Shown here: piece by piece, positions 15,389 through 22,564 of the stretch | How the letters are laid out: each line of letters opens with the position of its first letter | How positions within the stretch are numbered: position 1 is the stretch's first letter | Notes under the pieces: model-generated | What the model was told of the DNA's origin: nothing | Databases searched by the model: none | Seen by the model: the letters and a program-made list of their open reading frames with translations, nothing else | Program-made: the position numbers and the translations under genes | Source: Gemmatimonadota bacterium | Lineage (GTDB): Bacteria > Gemmatimonadota > Gemmatimonadetes > Longimicrobiales > Gaopeijiaceae | Length of the DNA stretch: 54,408 nt | Direction: 5' to 3' | Assembly (NCBI GenBank): GCA_022560615.1 | Contig: JADFSR010000029.1 | Location: 1 to 54,408, forward strand

Positions 15389-17780
15389 TCAGCTCCTCCG
15401 TGAGCCGTGCCAGTATTCCGTTTACAGCCTCGTCCACTTGCCTGTCCTTCAGGGTCCGGTCCGGCGAGCGGAAACGCAAACGATACGCCAACGACCGTGT
15501 CCCTTGCTTAACACCTTCGCCTCGATAGAGGTCGAACAACTCGACCCCCTCCAGAAGCGCGCCACCGTGCACCCGGATCAGCGCCTCCACATCGTACGCC
15601 GAAACGCGGTCGGGCACGAGCAGCGCGAGATCCCGTTCCACCGCGGGAAACTGCGGGAGCGGCTGGAAGGTGACGGCCGCGGCCGGGCGCGGATCGGAGG
15701 GCAGCTTCACTTCGAGGCCCCAGATCTCTCCGGCCCAGGCAGGCGCGTCGACCGCCTCCGCTCTCAGAAGCCCTCCACGACCCGCGATGGACCCATCCGC
15801 AAGGGCGACGTCGAACGCCACGCCCTCCACGAAGGTCCCGTCTTCCGCGGCGGCCGTTGGAGCGACCACGGCGCCCCTGCGGTAGATGGTGGAAGCGACA
15901 CGCTCGAGGAGCGCCTTGAGGTCCCAGACGGCGATCGCTGCGTCTTCGCTGGACCAGTGAGGCGGTTCCCGACGACCGTGCAGAACCGCGGCCACATGCG
16001 TTTCCTCGTGCGGTGCCTCGCCAGAGCCCGCCGACCGGAACGACGTCCCGATCTCGAACAAGCGCACGTCGTGGTTTCCGTGTTTAAAATTGTGCTCGAG
16101 CCTGCGGATCAGCGACGGGAGAATCGCACGTCGAATGAACGGCTCGGTCGTCGCGAGCGGATTCGCAACGCGGACGTCGCCCTCACCCTCGGGCACGAAC
16201 GCCGGGGTCTGGGCTTCGAAGAGGCCGCCGGCAGCCAGCGATCGCCTGAGCTCGTCTTCGAGGGCGAACATCGGGTGGTCGGCAACCGTACCCGGCCGAT
16301 ACGGACCGAGATCGGACGGGAAGTTGTCGTAGCCGTGGGCGCGGGCGACCTCCTCGATGAGGTCGACCTCGCGTCTGACGTCATAGCTGCGGAATCCGGG
16401 CACCCGCACGTGCAGCGTGCCATCGGACTCGCCCACGATGTCGAAACCCAGCGGCGTCAGCAGCTCTCGGACGCGGTCGGCCGCGAAGGCGACGCCCAAG
16501 AGGTGCTCGATACGTGAGAGCCTGAGATCCACGGTCTCGGCCTCGAAAGCAACGGGACAACAGTCCAGGACCGGCCCGTCGACCTCTCCACCCGCGGTAG
16601 CGAGAATCAACGCCACGGCACGAGAAACGGCGAGATCCATACCCTCGGGATCGACGCCGCGCTCGAAGCGATACGACGCGTCCGTGGACATGACCAGCGC
16701 CTTGCGCGTCGCGCGAATGGACTTGGCGTCGAAGAGTGCGCATTCCAGCAGGACGTCGACCGTGTCGTCTTCCACCTCCGAGTCGAGACCACCCATGACG
16801 CCGCCGATGGCAACCGGACGCTCGGCGTCGCAGATCATGAGCATGTCGGTGGTGAGGGTCCGCATCTCGCCGTCGAGCGTGGTGAAGCTCTTCTCGTCCG
16901 CCCGCACCCGCCGCACCACGATGGACGTACCAGCCAGTCCGTTCAGGTCGAACGCGTGCATTGGCTGACCGAGCTCGAGCATCACGTAGCTGGTCGCGTC
17001 GACCACGTTGTTGATGGGACGGGCACCTGCGCCGCGGAGCCGTTGCTGAAGCCACGCGGGCGATGGACCTATCTTCACGCCACGAATGACCGTGCCCAGA
17101 TAACGCAGGCACAAGTCCGCATCATCGATCCGAATCCCCACTCGCCCACGCCGGACCTCAGGAGCGTCCCGCTCGAACGACAGCTCGACGCCGGGATCTC
17201 CCTCGATCTCGGGCAGCTCGACCCGCCCCTCGCCCTCCGAAGCGAGCTCGCGCGCGACACCGGCGTGAGAGAGCAGATCGCCGCGGTTCGCCGAGATCTC
17301 GACATCGAGCGTCACATCATGCAAAGCGATCGCCTCGACGAACGATTCACCAGCTGTGAAATCACCGTGGATCTCGAGAATACCCTCGTGCTCAGATCCC
17401 AATCCTAACTCCTTGGAGGAACACAACATACCCTCAGACACTTCACCTCGGATCTTGGACTTCTCGATCTTGAAGTTCCCGGGTAGTACCGCGCCCACCG
17501 GTGCGAACGGATACCACGATCCCGCCTTCACGTTCGGTGCACCGCAAACGACCTTCACCGCCCCCGCGCCGCCGTCGACGGTGCAGAGCGAGAGGCGGTC
17601 TGCATTGGGGTGCTGGATGGTCTCGAGTACCATGCCGACCACGATGTCGCCCAACTCGGCTCCGGGAGAGCTGATTTCCTCGACCGGAGCGCCTCGTAGC
17701 ACGAGGTGCTCCGCGAGCTTCTCCGGGGTCAACTCGAGGCCGGGCACCATGTCCCTGAGCCAACGGTAGGAGACCTTCAT
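15369..17780 (-). CDS. pheT: Phenylalanyl-tRNA synthetase beta subunit
   Basis: Forms the alpha2-beta2 enzyme that charges tRNA-Phe. 803 aa from ATG 17780 (MKVSYRWLRDMVPG). The open frame upstream to 18386 is a shadow of pheS. Order: N-terminal region, tRNA-binding OB-fold (VVGMVLETIQHPNADRLSLCTVD...VVCGAPNV, about 40-145), B3/B4 editing module, B5 domain, catalytic-like core, and C-terminal anticodon-binding domain (LFDLYRGEGVKQGTRSLAYRLRFRSPDRTLKD). Overlaps pheS as ATGA (17777-17780), coupling the two subunits. Confidence 0.96.
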   Translation of the reverse strand: MKVSYRWLRDMVPGLELTPEKLAEHLVLRGAPVEEISSPGAELGDIVVGMVLETIQHPNADRLSLCTVDGGAGAVKVVCGAPNVKAGSWYPFAPVGAVLPGNFKIEKSKIRGEVSEGMLCSSKELGLGSEHEGILEIHGDFTAGESFVEAIALHDVTLDVEISANRGDLLSHAGVARELASEGEGRVELPEIEGDPGVELSFERDAPEVRRGRVGIRIDDADLCLRYLGTVIRGVKIGPSPAWLQQRLRGAGARPINNVVDATSYVMLELGQPMHAFDLNGLAGTSIVVRRVRADEKSFTTLDGEMRTLTTDMLMICDAERPVAIGGVMGGLDSEVEDDTVDVLLECALFDAKSIRATRKALVMSTDASYRFERGVDPEGMDLAVSRAVALILATAGGEVDGPVLDCCPVAFEAETVDLRLSRIEHLLGVAFAADRVRELLTPLGFDIVGESDGTLHVRVPGFRSYDVRREVDLIEEVARAHGYDNFPSDLGPYRPGTVADHPMFALEDELRRSLAAGGLFEAQTPAFVPEGEGDVRVANPLATTEPFIRRAILPSLIRRLEHNFKHGNHDVRLFEIGTSFRSAGSGEAPHEETHVAAVLHGRREPPHWSSEDAAIAVWDLKALLERVASTIYRRGAVVAPTAAAEDGTFVEGVAFDVALADGSIAGRGGLLRAEAVDAPAWAGEIWGLEVKLPSDPRPAAAVTFQPLPQFPAVERDLALLVPDRVSAYDVEALIRVHGGALLEGVELFDLYRGEGVKQGTRSLAYRLRFRSPDRTLKDRQVDEAVNGILARLTEELSVEHRG

Positions 17781-18799
17781 GGAGTGAATTGCTCGAGGAA
17801 GCGCATGTCGTTCTCGAAGAAGGTGCGCAGGTCGTCCACGCCGTGCTTCAGCTTCGCAATACGTGCGGGTCCCATCCCGAAGGCGAAGCCCGTGTAGCGC
17901 TCGGAGTCGTAGCCCGCGTTCTCGAGCACGGCCGGATCGACCATGCCCGCGCCCATGATCTCGAGCCAGTCGGTTTCTTCCTTGGTCCCGTCCGAGCGGG
18001 TTACGAAGCGTTTCACGTCGACTTCGGCGCTCGGTTCGGTGAAGGGGAAAAACGACGGTCGGAACCGGGTCTGAGTATCCGAGCCCCAATAGCGCCGGGC
18101 GAATTCGGCCAACGTGGCCTTGAGGTCGACAAAGGTCACACCCTCGTCGATCACGAGGCCTTCGACTTGCATGAACGCAGGCGTGTGCGTCGCGTCGTAG
18201 CTGTCGCGGCGGTACACCCAACCCGGCGCGATGATGCGAATGGGCGGCTCGTGCGTCTCCATGGTACGCATCTGCACCGGAGACGTATGGCTGCGAAGCA
18301 GCACCGAGTCCACCAGATAGAGCGTGTCCTGCTCGTCTGCCGCCGGGTGGTCGAGCGGTGTATTGAGTGCCTCGAAGTTGTACCACTCGGTTTCTGCTTC
18401 AGGCCCCCGCGCCCTCGTGAAGCCCAAGTCCCGGAAGATGTGCCAGATCTCGTCTACGGCCTGCGTCACCGGGTGGAGACCACCCTTCCACGGCCCGCGA
18501 CCCGGCAGCGTGAGGTCTTCGCTGCCGGCCGCGGCCGGAGCTGCGAGCGAGCGCTCTCGTTCCTGCAAGGCGTCGGACACGACCGCCTTGATTCGGTTGG
18601 CTTCCTGGCCGACCGAGGGCCTCACTTCCGCCGACATGCCGCCCAGACCGCGTAGAATCACCGAAATCCGTCCTTCTTTGCGCCCGAGGTAGGTGATCCT
18701 CGCCACCTCCAGCGCGTCCGAGTTCTGGACGCGTTCGATCGCCGCCAACGCTTCGACCTCCAACGCTCTCAGCGCGTCCCTCGGGTCCTGATCAATCAT
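17777..18799 (-). CDS. pheS: Phenylalanyl-tRNA synthetase alpha subunit
   Basis: Class II catalytic subunit. 340 aa from ATG 18799, with GGAGGA 11 nt upstream. N-terminal coiled coil (about 1-95), motif 1 region (HPVTQAVDEIWHIFRDLGF), motif 2 (APGWVYRRDSYDATHTPAFMQVEG) and motif 3 (FAFGMGPARIAKLKHGVDDLRTFFEND). A strong terminator hairpin ends 27 nt before its start (18827-18860). That leaves no room for a promoter in between, so expression must come by read-through of rplT transcription. Confidence 0.96.
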   Translation of the reverse strand: MIDQDPRDALRALEVEALAAIERVQNSDALEVARITYLGRKEGRISVILRGLGGMSAEVRPSVGQEANRIKAVVSDALQERERSLAAPAAAGSEDLTLPGRGPWKGGLHPVTQAVDEIWHIFRDLGFTRARGPEAETEWYNFEALNTPLDHPAADEQDTLYLVDSVLLRSHTSPVQMRTMETHEPPIRIIAPGWVYRRDSYDATHTPAFMQVEGLVIDEGVTFVDLKATLAEFARRYWGSDTQTRFRPSFFPFTEPSAEVDVKRFVTRSDGTKEETDWLEIMGAGMVDPAVLENAGYDSERYTGFAFGMGPARIAKLKHGVDDLRTFFENDMRFLEQFTP

Positions 18800-18826
18800 G
18801 CTCTACAGCTTCCTCCGATGGCTCGG

Positions 18827-18860
18827 AAAAAGGGCCCCACGGCCAAGCCGCGGAGCCCTT
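18827..18860 (-). terminator. Intrinsic terminator between rplT and pheS
   Basis: On the minus strand AAGGGCTCCGCGG, loop CTTGG, CCGTGGGGCCCTT form a 13-bp stem with two wobble pairs, followed by TTT (five T in all). It ends the infC-rpmI-rplT unit, but pheS begins 27 nt later, so it probably acts as a partial terminator or attenuator for pheST. Confidence 0.8.
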
Positions 18861-18884
18861 CGTACCCGAGCGAAACTGAGGTGC

Positions 18885-19253
18885 TCAGCCAGCTTTCGCG
18901 GCGAGGCCCTCTTTCGCCAGGTCCACGATCGCCACAAACGCCTCGGGGTTGTGAACCGCCAGATCCGCAAGCGCCTTTCGGTCCAACTCGACCCCGGCCT
19001 CTTTCAGCCCGTTGATGAAGCGGGAATAGGTCAGGTCGTGTTGACGAACTGCAGCGTTGATGCGGGCGATCCACAGCTGCCGGAAGGTCCGCTTCTTCTT
19101 CTTGCGGTCCCGGTAGGCGTGCTCCCAACCCTTCTCGACGGCGTCCTTCGCGGTACGGTAGAGGTTCTTGCGCCCGCCGAAGTAACCCTTGGCGACCTTG
19201 AATATCTTCTTCTTACGCTTGTTCCGCGGTACGGCGGAGGTTGCTCTAGGCAT
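18885..19253 (-). CDS. rplT: 50S ribosomal protein L20
   Basis: Early-assembly 23S rRNA-binding protein. 122 aa, normal length. Typical N-terminus [33 protein letters not shown] and core [44 protein letters not shown] (each split here only by description). ATG 19253 follows GGAGGGA and lies 12 bp after rpmI. In Bacillus and E. coli L20 represses its own operon, relevant to the terminator in the infC leader. Confidence 0.97.
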   Translation of the reverse strand: MPRATSAVPRNKRKKKIFKVAKGYFGGRKNLYRTAKDAVEKGWEHAYRDRKKKKRTFRQLWIARINAAVRQHDLTYSRFINGLKEAGVELDRKALADLAVHNPEAFVAIVDLAKEGLAAKAG

Positions 19254-19265
19254 GGATCTCCCTCC

Positions 19266-19466
19266 TCAGGAGCCGTAGGGGAGCATGCGATTGACACGCT
19301 TCTTGTCGGCGGCCGACACGAGGGTGGAGCTTCGCAGCCGGCGCTTACGCTTCCGGTCCTTCTTGGTGAGGATGTGGCTCTTGAACGCGCGCATGCGTTT
19401 GAGCTTTCCCGTACTGGTCCTCTTAACCCGTTTAGCCGCACCGCGGTGCGTCTTCATCTTCGGCAT
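19266..19466 (-). CDS. rpmI: 50S ribosomal protein L35
   Basis: 66 aa, very basic. [17 protein letters not shown] and [15 protein letters not shown] are diagnostic of L35. ATG 19466 follows GGAG. It sits between infC and rplT in the universal order. Confidence 0.97.
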   Translation of the reverse strand: MPKMKTHRGAAKRVKRTSTGKLKRMRAFKSHILTKKDRKRKRRLRSSTLVSAADKKRVNRMLPYGS

Positions 19467-19518
19467 CGATCTATCTCCGTTCTCCCTGGGGTCCAGGCCC
19501 AGGGCCCGGTCTTCACTC

Positions 19519-20037
19519 TTACTTCGTACTCAGCGGGGCCACGACCATCGACATGACCCGACCTTCCATGTTCGGTTGCGACTCCACCTTGCCGAGTTCT
19601 TCGAGATCCTCCATCACGCGCGAAAGCACCTGAAGGCCAATCTCCGGGTGGGTAACCTGCCGTCCCCGGAACATCATGGTCAGCTTGACCTTGTTCCCTT
19701 CCTCGAGGAATCGGCGGGCGTGCCCCACCTTGAACTCGTAATCATGATCTTCGATCCCGGGGCGGAACTTCACCTCCTTGACTTTGATCGTGTGCTGCTT
19801 TTTCCGCGCTTCGCGGGCGGCCCTGGCGGCTTCGTACTTGTACTTTCCGTAGTCCATCATCTTGACCACGGGCGGCCGGGCCTCCGCGGCAACCTCTACC
19901 AGATCCATCCCCCGCTCCGTCGCCCGTTCCCGGGCCTCGTCGATGGAGACGATGCCGATCTGCTCGCCATCGTCCTGGATGAGCCGCACAGGGCTGATCC
20001 GAATCTGATCGTTAACGCGGACGCGGTCTCTGCTGAT
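19519..20037 (-). CDS. infC: Translation initiation factor IF-3, starting at an ATC codon
   Basis: Binds the 30S subunit and discriminates against non-AUG starts. No ATG or GTG gives a full N-terminus: the first standard start (GTG 19989) would cut off the conserved [13 protein letters not shown]. Going upstream, an in-frame TAA stands at 20046-20044, and between it and VNDQIR the codon ATC at 20037-20035 lies eight bases after a perfect GGAGGT (20051-20046). That gives 172 aa. E. coli infC uses AUU and is self-repressed through it, so a rare start is expected. The C-terminal domain ends normally ([15 protein letters not shown]). Identity is certain; the start is strongly supported by sequence. 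Confidence 0.93.
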   Translation of the reverse strand: MSRDRVRVNDQIRISPVRLIQDDGEQIGIVSIDEARERATERGMDLVEVAAEARPPVVKMMDYGKYKYEAARAAREARKKQHTIKVKEVKFRPGIEDHDYEFKVGHARRFLEEGNKVKLTMMFRGRQVTHPEIGLQVLSRVMEDLEELGKVESQPNMEGRVMSMVVAPLSTK

Positions 20038-20065
20038 TTGTGCTTACCTCCAATCGAATCGTGAC

Positions 20066-20094
20066 AAAAAAAGGCCCGAGACAGGTCTCGGGCC
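20066..20094 (-). terminator. Intrinsic terminator in the infC leader
   Basis: Minus-strand GGCCCGAGA, loop CCTG, TCTCGGGCC (9-bp perfect stem) followed by seven T. Its T tract ends 15 nt before the infC Shine-Dalgarno, too close for a promoter in between, so infC transcripts must pass through it. This arrangement resembles the L20-controlled leader of Bacillus infC. Confidence 0.85.
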
Positions 20095-20381
20095 GCGACC
20101 AGGGAAGATGCCAGGAGCAGCCAGAGCACCGACCCCCGCGACCCTCATGTCAGCCTGTTAGAAGCCCTGAGGGTGGGACCGGCGGTCAGCACGGCCCACT
20201 TCTCAATTGTGACCCGCCATGAAGACGGACGCAGAATTTGCCGGAACTCTCGTGACACGTCAACTGTGTTGTTTCCATGCCTAAACAGATGGCGCTCAAT
20301 AGCACGGTTTTCTCGATTTCGGGACGACCCACGGTCGCCAGTGGCGGCGAATCAGGCGTGAGCATCACCCTTTCGGAGCGC
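20095..20381 (-). promoter_or_regulatory. infC leader region (candidate promoter and regulatory RNA)
   Basis: 287 bp with no gene between the thrS stop and the terminator. A hairpin GCGCTC-GGTT-GAGCGC (20378-20393) spans the thrS stop codon without a T tract. A weak promoter candidate is TTGACG (20263-20258), 17-bp spacer, CAAATT (20240-20235). Downstream, ACCCTC and GAGGGT (plus strand 20141-20146 and 20169-20174) can pair. These would form a leader of about 160 nt before the terminator. Function as an L20-responsive attenuator is inferred from position and operon content. Confidence 0.4.
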
Positions 20382-22304
20382 TCAACCGAGCGCCCTCGTC
20401 TCGACCTCACCGACCACTAGGGCGATGAACTGCTCGCGGCCCATGACCTCCTGCTTCTTTCCCGCGCCCCGCCGGCGGACCGCGACCGTGCCGTCCGCGG
20501 CCTCCCGCTCCCCGACCACGCCCATGTATGGGATCTTGAGGGTCTCGGCTTCCCGAATTCGGTAGCCGAGCGTCTCCCGCCCCTCCACCGACGCCCGAAT
20601 CCCGGCCGACTTTAAGTCGGCCACTAGGGAGCGGGCGCTCTCGTCCCAGTGCTCGCCGACCGGGAGAACTCGCACCTGTTCCGGTGCTATCCAGGTCGGA
20701 AACGCGCCGGCGTAGTGTTCGATCAGGCCACCCACGAAGCGCTCCATCGAGCCGAGCAACGTGCGGTGGATGACGACCGCCTTGTGCGGCGTATTGTCGG
20801 ACCCGATGTACTCCAGGCCGAAGCGTTCCGGCATCTGGAAGTCGAGCTGGAACGTACCTCCTTGCCACTCACGCCCGATCGCGTCCACGACGTTGACGTC
20901 GATCTTGGGACCGTAGAAGGCGCCACCGCCCTCGTCGACCTGGTACTCCACACCGCGCCCGTCGAGCACGCCACGCAGCGTCTCCGTGGCCTCGTCGTAG
21001 ACCGCCGGGTCCCCGATCGCCTTCTCCGGCCGGGTCGCGAGCGCCAGACGGTATTCGTAGCCGAAGATCTTCAGCAAATAGTCCGCCAAGTCCAGCAAGC
21101 TGTCGTACTCGTCCGCGATCTGGTCCGGTCGAACGAAGATGTGGGCATCGTCCTGAGTGAAGCAGCGCACGCGAAACATGCCGTGCAATGTGCCGGACCG
21201 CTCATAGCGGTAGCACGTGCCGAGCTCTGCGAATCGGAGCGGCAGGTCGCGGTACGAGCGCGTCTGGGTCTTGTAGATCATGAAGTGATGCGGGCAGTTC
21301 ATCGGCTTCATGCGGAAGCGCGTGCCCTCATCGTCCATCGCCGGGAACATGTTCTCCTCGAAGACCTCGAGGTGCCCGCTGATCTTGTACAACTCCTCGC
21401 TCGCGATCTGCGGCGTATACACGAGGTCGTACCCGTGCCGCAGAAGCGTCGTCTTGAGGAACTCCTCGATGGTGTGCCGGATGATCGCGCCCTTGGGGTG
21501 CCAGAGCACCAAGCCCTGCCCCACCACCTCCTGGATGGAGAACAGGTCGAGCTCTTTGCCAAGCACACGGTGATCCCGCTTCTTCGCCTCTTCGAGACGC
21601 TGCAAGTGCTCTTCGAGGGCGGCCTTCTTGTGGAACGCGGTGCCGTAGATGCGCTGCAGCATCTGGCGCTTCTCGTCGCCTCTCCAATACGCGCCCGCGC
21701 CCGAAAGCAGCTTGAAGTGCTCCAGCTTCCCCGTGGTCGGCACGTGCGGACCCTTGCACAGGTCGAGGAACGGACCGTTCTCGTAGACCGTGATCACTTC
21801 GTCGGCGTCGAACTCCTCGAGACGCTCGAGCTTGAGCGGGTCGTCGCTGAACAGCTCGCGCGCCTCGTCTTTGGAGACACGTCTGCGCGAAAAGGGCTGA
21901 TCTGCCGCTGTGATCTCCCCCATCTTCTTCTCGAATTCCTCGAGATCTTCGGGCGTAAACGGCGCATCGACCTCGAAGTCGTAGTAGAAACCGTCGTCGA
22001 TCGCCGGGCCGAATCCGATGCCCGCTCCGGGACGCAGCTCGCGCACCGCCGTAGCGAGGATGTGCGCCGCCGAGTGCCTCAGGACGGCCAGGGACTCTGG
22101 GCTCTTCTCGGTGAGGATCGATATCTCAGCATCCTCTTCGATGGGCTCCGCGAGCCCGACGGTCTCGCCGTTGACGACCGCCGCGAGCGCCGCCGTGGCG
22201 AGACCTGGACCGATGGACGCCGCTACGTCGCCGGCCGTGGAACCGCGATCCATTTCGAGGACGTCGCCGTTGGGAAGCGTGATCCGGATCTGTTCGCTGG
22301 ACAT
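20382..22304 (-). CDS. thrS: Threonyl-tRNA synthetase
   Basis: Charges tRNA-Thr and edits mischarged Ser. 640 aa from ATG 22304, preceded by GAAGGA. Order: TGS domain (1-62), editing domain with HSAAHILATA (HxxxH) and DLCKGPH (Cys/His ligands), class II core with the zinc-site MNCPHH, motif 2 RYERSGTLHGMFRVRCFTQD and the HRTLLGSMERFVG motif, then the anticodon-binding domain from about 540 (VRVLPVGEH). Full length, all key residues present. Its 200-nt leader encodes a Thr-rich peptide followed by a terminator, implying repression when charged tRNA-Thr is plentiful. Confidence 0.97.
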   Translation of the reverse strand: MSSEQIRITLPNGDVLEMDRGSTAGDVAASIGPGLATAALAAVVNGETVGLAEPIEEDAEISILTEKSPESLAVLRHSAAHILATAVRELRPGAGIGFGPAIDDGFYYDFEVDAPFTPEDLEEFEKKMGEITAADQPFSRRRVSKDEARELFSDDPLKLERLEEFDADEVITVYENGPFLDLCKGPHVPTTGKLEHFKLLSGAGAYWRGDEKRQMLQRIYGTAFHKKAALEEHLQRLEEAKKRDHRVLGKELDLFSIQEVVGQGLVLWHPKGAIIRHTIEEFLKTTLLRHGYDLVYTPQIASEELYKISGHLEVFEENMFPAMDDEGTRFRMKPMNCPHHFMIYKTQTRSYRDLPLRFAELGTCYRYERSGTLHGMFRVRCFTQDDAHIFVRPDQIADEYDSLLDLADYLLKIFGYEYRLALATRPEKAIGDPAVYDEATETLRGVLDGRGVEYQVDEGGGAFYGPKIDVNVVDAIGREWQGGTFQLDFQMPERFGLEYIGSDNTPHKAVVIHRTLLGSMERFVGGLIEHYAGAFPTWIAPEQVRVLPVGEHWDESARSLVADLKSAGIRASVEGRETLGYRIREAETLKIPYMGVVGEREAADGTVAVRRRGAGKKQEVMGREQFIALVVGEVETRALG

Positions 22305-22361
22305 TAGGTTCCTTCTTTGCTTGTGGTTCCGAGTTACGAATCTCGGGCGCCAGCAAGAAAG

Positions 22362-22396
22362 AAAAAAGCGCGGCGCCCGTTGGTCGGGGCCGCGCT
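22362..22396 (-). terminator. Intrinsic terminator (attenuator) in the thrS leader
   Basis: Minus-strand AGCGCGGC-CCCG, loop ACCAA, CGGG-C-GCCGCGCT: a 12-bp stem with one bulged C, followed by six T (22367-22362). It lies 22 nt after the leader-peptide stop and 57 nt before the thrS ATG. Its left arm also belongs to the antiterminator pairing described separately. Confidence 0.9.
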
Positions 22397-22440
22397 CTGC
22401 GTCTGGATTCGATTCAGGTCAATCGACGCACGCCGCCCCG
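22385..22440 (-). promoter_or_regulatory. Antiterminator pairing of the thrS attenuator
   Basis: Minus 22440-22425 (CGGGGC...TGCGTC) is complementary to minus 22403-22385 (GACGCA...GCCCCG): two 6-bp helices around an internal loop. The 3' strand contains the left arm of the terminator (22396-22385), so the two structures exclude each other. A third hairpin, GGGCCGG-ATTGT-CGGCCC (22458-22441), directly follows the Thr codons and could disrupt the antiterminator when the ribosome has moved on. The three-state model is inference; the complementarities are read directly. Confidence 0.7.
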
Positions 22441-22496
22441 GGGCCGACAATCCGGCCCGTAGTAGTGGTCGTGGTGGCCGTACTCCGTGCGTGCAT
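22419..22496 (-). CDS. Threonine-rich leader peptide of thrS
   Basis: ATG 22496 to TGA 22419 encodes 25 residues: MHARSTATTTTTTG followed by RIVGPGAACVD. Seven of residues 6-13 are Thr (ACG, then ACC ACG ACC ACT ACT ACG after one Ala), a run at 22481-22458. AGGAG stands 11 nt upstream of the ATG. A stalled ribosome on the Thr codons would cover the hairpin that follows and let the antiterminator form. This is the same logic as the thr, his and pheM leaders of enterobacteria. The peptide itself probably has no other role. Confidence 0.85.
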   Translation of the reverse strand: MHARSTATTTTTTGRIVGPGAACVD

Positions 22497-22531
22497 GGAC
22501 GCCGCGTCTCCTGATCAATCGAGGTGGCCGA

Positions 22532-22560
22532 ACGATGGTGGGAGGGGGCTGGGACGTCAA
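22532..22560 (-). promoter_or_regulatory. Candidate thrS leader promoter
   Basis: TTGACG (22560-22555), a 17-bp spacer and CATCGT (22537-22532) on the minus strand. The -35 matches at five of six bases, the -10 at only three. It would start RNA about 10-15 nt before the leader-peptide Shine-Dalgarno. The position is right, the -10 is weak. Confidence 0.4.
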
Positions 22561-22564
22561 CCAG

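Noticed and set aside
19896-20129. Minus-strand ORF with hydrophobic start running through the infC terminator
   Set aside because: It begins MLWLLLASSLV but reads across the terminator hairpin and then into infC in another frame, with Ser/Gly-rich filler. There is no ribosome site of note and no amino-acid enrichment linked to the operon.
22305-22560. T-box riboswitch before thrS
   Set aside because: No AGGGUGGNACCGCG-like T-box sequence or specifier-loop layout could be found. The Thr-rich ORF plus terminator explains the leader better.
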